DNA of 25,449 nucleotides, taken from NCBI RefSeq assembly GCF_000003605.2, contig NW_003134442.1, positions 1 to 25,449 of the forward strand. Direction: 5' to 3'. Position numbers and translations under genes: made by a program. The stretch is from Saccoglossus kowalevskii. Taxonomy: Eukaryota; Hemichordata; Enteropneusta; Harrimaniidae. The notes under the pieces are model-generated. The model saw nothing but the letters and a program-made list of their open reading frames with translations, had not been told where the DNA came from and did not search any database. Below, piece after piece: positions 23,795-25,449 of the stretch. Within the stretch, counting starts at the first letter, position 1; every line of letters begins with the position of its first letter.

Positions 23795-24346
23795 CTTGTA
23801 CCATAGTACACTGAATGAATTGGTGATGGTATAACTTGTACCATGGTACACTGAATGAATTGGTGATGATATTACTTGTACCATGGTACACTGAATGAAT
23901 TGGTGATGGTATTACTTGTACCATGGTACTCTAAATGAATTGGTGATGGTATTACTTGTACCATGGTACACTGAATGAATTGGTGATAGTATTACTTGTA
24001 CCATGGTACACTGAATGAATTGGTGATGGTATTACTTGTACCATGGTACTCTAAATGAATTGGTGATGGTATTACTTGTACCATGGTACACTGAATGAAT
24101 TGGTGATAGTATTACTTGTACCATGGTACACTGAATGAATTGGTGATGGTAGTACTTGTACCATGGTACACTAAATGAATTGGTGATGGTATTACTTGTA
24201 CCATGGTACACTGAATGAATTGGTGATAGTATTACTTGTACCATGGTACACTGAATGAATTGGTGATGGTATTACTTGTACCATGGTACTCTAAATGAAT
24301 TGGTGATGGTATTACTTGTACCATGGTACACTGAATGAATTGGTGA
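23795..24346. repeat. Module M copy 4, type 2 trimers and abrupt array end
   Basis: Module M occupies 23795-24034. A16T+G19A units follow at 24035 and 24275, and the unit between them at 24155 has only G19A. The array stops in mid-unit after position 32 (24346). The terminal units are as close to consensus as internal ones, so no decay is visible at the edge. Confidence 0.88.
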
Positions 24347-24507
24347 AAAGTAGTGGAACTTAATACTATGAGCTCCTTTATAAAACACACCAACCATCTT
24401 GGGAATATTGCATAATCACTCCATATTTGGAATTTGTATTTCCTAATAAGGTAGGATGTAGATATCGTGTACAATATCACAAAATTATGACATGCTACAA
24501 CTTAAGT

Positions 24508-25086
24508 ATATACTGTAAACCACTTTAATTTTGTGAGAGAAAAATTTCTGTGAATTTCATGATTCAGTGAAAATCACCAGGTGAAAATCACCAGATGAAA
24601 ATTTCTGTATACAACTATTCTGTGCATGTTTTAAACATTATCCAAGTAGCCAAGGTATTACAAATGAAAAGAGTACTGGCAAATCAAATTCTGCATAGGC
24701 ATACATAGCCTCTAACACATGATTTTTGGTTCATTTAGTGTATTTTTTTGGATGCCAGCCCTCAAAACCTAATGTTAACACATTTTCCCCGTTAGGAGTT
24801 TTGGCTGTTCCCTCTCTGGACACCAACAGAATATTTGCTGTTGTACTTAACAAAAGATCTCAGCACTAAACACAAAGGAAAGTTTATAGGATTAAAGTAG
24901 GATTTAGATCTGGTTATAATCCAAATCCCCCTTGGAGTTGTAAACAGAAATTTTCATATGATGAAATTTTGTAGCAGTGAAAATTACTCTGGAATCTGAT
25001 AACAGAAAATGTCAACAACTTTCACAAAATTTTGTTTTCATGAATGCCATGAAATCATTGAATCACAAAAACAGTTCACACTATAT
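24508..25086. mobile_element. Possible MITE-like element with imperfect inverted ends
   Basis: The left motif ATATACTGTAAAC (24508-24520) matches the reverse complement of GTTCACACTATAT (25074-25086) at 11 of 13 bases. Inside each end lie related T/G-rich stretches: TTTTGTGAGAG on the plus strand at left, and TTTTGTGATTC read on the minus strand at right, each followed by TTTCATG-type motifs. Such an arrangement fits a short non-autonomous DNA transposon or two oppositely oriented copies of one repeat. No convincing target-site duplication is seen and there is no internal coding sequence. Confidence 0.3.
24567..24602. repeat. 14-bp tandem repeat, 2.5 copies
   Basis: GTGAAAATCACCAG is present twice head to tail (24567-24580 and 24581-24594), followed by a partial copy beginning ATGAAAAT. 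GTGA and TCAC within the unit form a small dyad. Confidence 0.85.
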
Positions 25087-25197
25087 TGGATAGATATTTT
25101 TATCAAGGACTGAAATATCCAGTTTAATCTGAAATTAACTGAGAATAAATTTCTAATTTTTCACTTGCTACACAATCAGCAGTGTAGGAAATTCCTG

Positions 25198-25220
25198 CCC
25201 GTCCGCACGCCCGAGACGGG
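25198..25220. repeat. Short inverted repeat (CCCGTC / GACGGG)
   Basis: CCCGTC at 25198-25203 pairs with GACGGG at 25215-25220, giving a 6-bp GC-rich stem with an 11-base loop. There is no T-run after it, and in a eukaryotic setting a terminator role is not implied. Confidence 0.5.
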
Positions 25221-25271
25221 TAACTTTCGTATCGGACTGGTTGAATTTCAAACTTCCCTGTCCGGTGGTCG

Positions 25272-25285
25272 GGTAACATGTTACC
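25272..25285. repeat. 14-bp perfect palindrome GGTAACATGTTACC
   Basis: Perfect dyad symmetry over 14 bp, within the CpG-rich block. It is unrelated in sequence to the satellite palindrome apart from the central CATG. Possible protein-binding site; no function shown. Confidence 0.6.
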
Positions 25286-25395
25286 ACATTCTTCCGCCGA
25301 AATTAAAATAAAAACAAGCTACCATTCTTTATATGTGCTCTAAACATTTTAAACAGAAACGTGATCAGCCAAAACTATGAAAATATTGCATTGCT

Positions 25396-25410
25396 GTCGC
25401 ACATCGCGAC
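25396..25410. repeat. Short inverted repeat (GTCGC / GCGAC)
   Basis: GTCGC and GCGAC are separated by five bases near the right window edge, in a second small CpG-rich patch (25399-25442). Significance unknown. Confidence 0.4.
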
Positions 25411-25449
25411 TTGCCGACACTCATTCTCAACCCACAACACGGAATCCAT

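Larger units (their letters stand above)
1..24346. repeat. 40-bp satellite/minisatellite array, at least 608 units
   Basis: Seen directly: a 40-bp unit is repeated head to tail without interruption. Its first half is CTTGTACCATGGTACACTGA and its second half is ATGAATTGGTGATGGTATTA. Net indel change is -6 bp, and the corrected length of 24352 gives 608 units plus 32 bp, which matches the base at which homology stops. Composition is A11 T14 G10 C5, with no CpG in the consensus. Most units differ from consensus at zero to three positions. Variants concentrate at unit positions 5, 10-17, 19, 27-29, 32-35 and 38-39. All units have the same orientation and no foreign insertion interrupts the array. 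The plus strand has TGA in several frames per unit. The minus strand meets TAA at each unit junction, so no frame stays open for long. By unit size it is a minisatellite and by array length a satellite. Its function is not visible; heterochromatic or structural DNA is the default reading. Confidence 0.99.
25198..25302. other. CpG-rich block
   Basis: About eleven CpGs occur in 105 bp, against two in the preceding 850 bp. GTCCG and CGGGTAAC each occur twice, about 53-59 bp apart (25201 / 25260 and 25217 / 25270). It could be the edge of a young repeat, an unmethylated promoter region or an exon. None of these can be chosen from the sequence. Confidence 0.7.
24347..25449. other. Non-array flank, AT-rich, no gene recognised
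   Basis: The sequence leaves the 40-bp register at 24347 and no unit reappears. I find no coding region, RNA gene or known domain. From 24347 to 25197 it is AT-rich with only two CpGs (near 24466 and 24790). From about 25198 it becomes locally CpG-rich. Short motifs such as GTGAATTTCATGA resemble CpG-decayed copies of GCGAATTTCGCGA-type interspersed repeats that I associate, from memory and without certainty, with invertebrate (mollusc) genomes. Confidence 0.75.

Noticed and set aside
878-24244. Many minus-strand open frames of 70 to 110 residues (repeating motifs such as IHSVYHGTSN and WYKYYHHQF) that look like a tandem-repeat protein family.
   Set aside because: They are a by-product of the 40-bp unit. 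On the minus strand the consensus has one stop (TAA at the unit junction), met every 120 bp in each frame. The open frames appear only where T39A or T38A happens to remove one or two of these stops. Forty is not a multiple of three, single-base indels are tolerated, and variants show no codon pattern.
1-24346. CRISPR-like array (short direct repeats with regular spacing and a palindrome).
   Set aside because: There are no unique spacers. The whole 40-bp period is repeated, copies are contiguous, and no cas gene is present.
1-24346. Telomeric or known centromeric repeat (TTAGGG-type, CENP-B box, alpha-satellite-like).
   Set aside because: The unit contains none of these motifs, and 40 bp is not the length of those families. 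A centromeric role remains only a hypothesis.
24346-24346. The array as the internal tandem repeat of a Helitron-like or pearl-type mobile element, as known in bivalves.
   Set aside because: Those cores usually hold a few copies between element termini. Here there are over 600 copies and no terminus can be recognised in the flank, while the left side is not visible.
24376-24386. TATA-like string (TTTATAAAAC) and an AATAAA at 25144 as promoter and poly(A) signals.
   Set aside because: Both are frequent by chance in AT-rich DNA and no gene lies next to them.
24232-24480. An 82-residue minus-strand frame running from the flank into the array.
   Set aside because: It starts at GTG, not ATG, its flank part resembles no protein I know, and its rest is the array artefact described above. 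A single open frame of this length in AT-rich DNA is expected by chance.
25195-25300. tRNA gene or tRNA-derived SINE head, because of GGTTGAATTTC near 25239.
   Set aside because: No matching A-box at the right distance and no cloverleaf stems can be drawn.
25377-25449. Small open frames reaching the right window edge on both strands (plus from ATG at 25377; minus from ATG at 25449 to a TAG at 25375-25377).
   Set aside because: Each is about 24 codons, with no recognisable motif, no clear start context and no splice signal I would trust. The CpG-rich setting leaves a first exon possible but unsupported.

Overview
The window is almost entirely one head-to-tail satellite/minisatellite array (1-24346) of a 40-bp unit, followed by about 1.1 kb of non-array flank (24347-25449). 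The left array end lies outside the window, so 24.3 kb is a minimum length. Counting twelve indel sites with a net change of -6 bp, the array holds 608 full units plus a final partial unit that stops at unit position 32. In the phase used here the first half of the unit is CTTGTACCATGGTACACTGA and the second half is ATGAATTGGTGATGGTATTA. It is 37.5% GC, contains no CpG, and carries a perfect 14-bp palindrome centred on an NcoI site. I see no protein-coding gene, RNA gene, CRISPR array or prokaryotic signal. The setting is a eukaryotic repeat-rich locus. The AT-rich, CpG-depleted flank resembles degraded interspersed repeats of invertebrates, perhaps a mollusc, but that assignment is weak.

Variants are written as base-position-base within the unit (G34A means unit position 34 changed from G to A). 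The array is a mosaic of recurring variant modules rather than random noise. From left to right: 1-320 is a T5C/T39A/T27G module, seen again at 7161, 8920 and 9720. 481-960 recurs at 20236-20715. 1281-2121 carries a 120-bp three-unit higher-order repeat, found again at 21076. 2082-2680 is a nearly invariant canonical block. 2641-2999 recurs almost perfectly at 23236-23594. 4041-4280 belongs to an A32T/T10G module seen at 14041-14480, 17516-17915 and 18116-18355. 6241-6880 recurs at 21636-22235 with one unit fewer. 10160-13760 is rich in G34A and in a second 120-bp three-unit repeat marked by A16T+G19A, and contains a 27-unit duplication. 14481-17515 is mostly canonical. 18356-19395 is a composite of two blocks found separately at 12881-13440 and 11481-11960. 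21636-24346 again carries G34A and A16T+G19A units up to an abrupt array end.

All modules share one orientation and nearly all offsets are whole multiples of 40 bp once indels are counted. This fits repeated unit-register exchange, conversion or copying inside the array. The mechanism is inferred; the shared variants are read directly.

The flank has no recognisable gene. It contains a possible inverted-terminal-repeat element (about 24508-25086), a 14-bp tandem duplication, and near its right end an abrupt switch from CpG-poor to CpG-rich sequence (from about 25198) with small palindromes.
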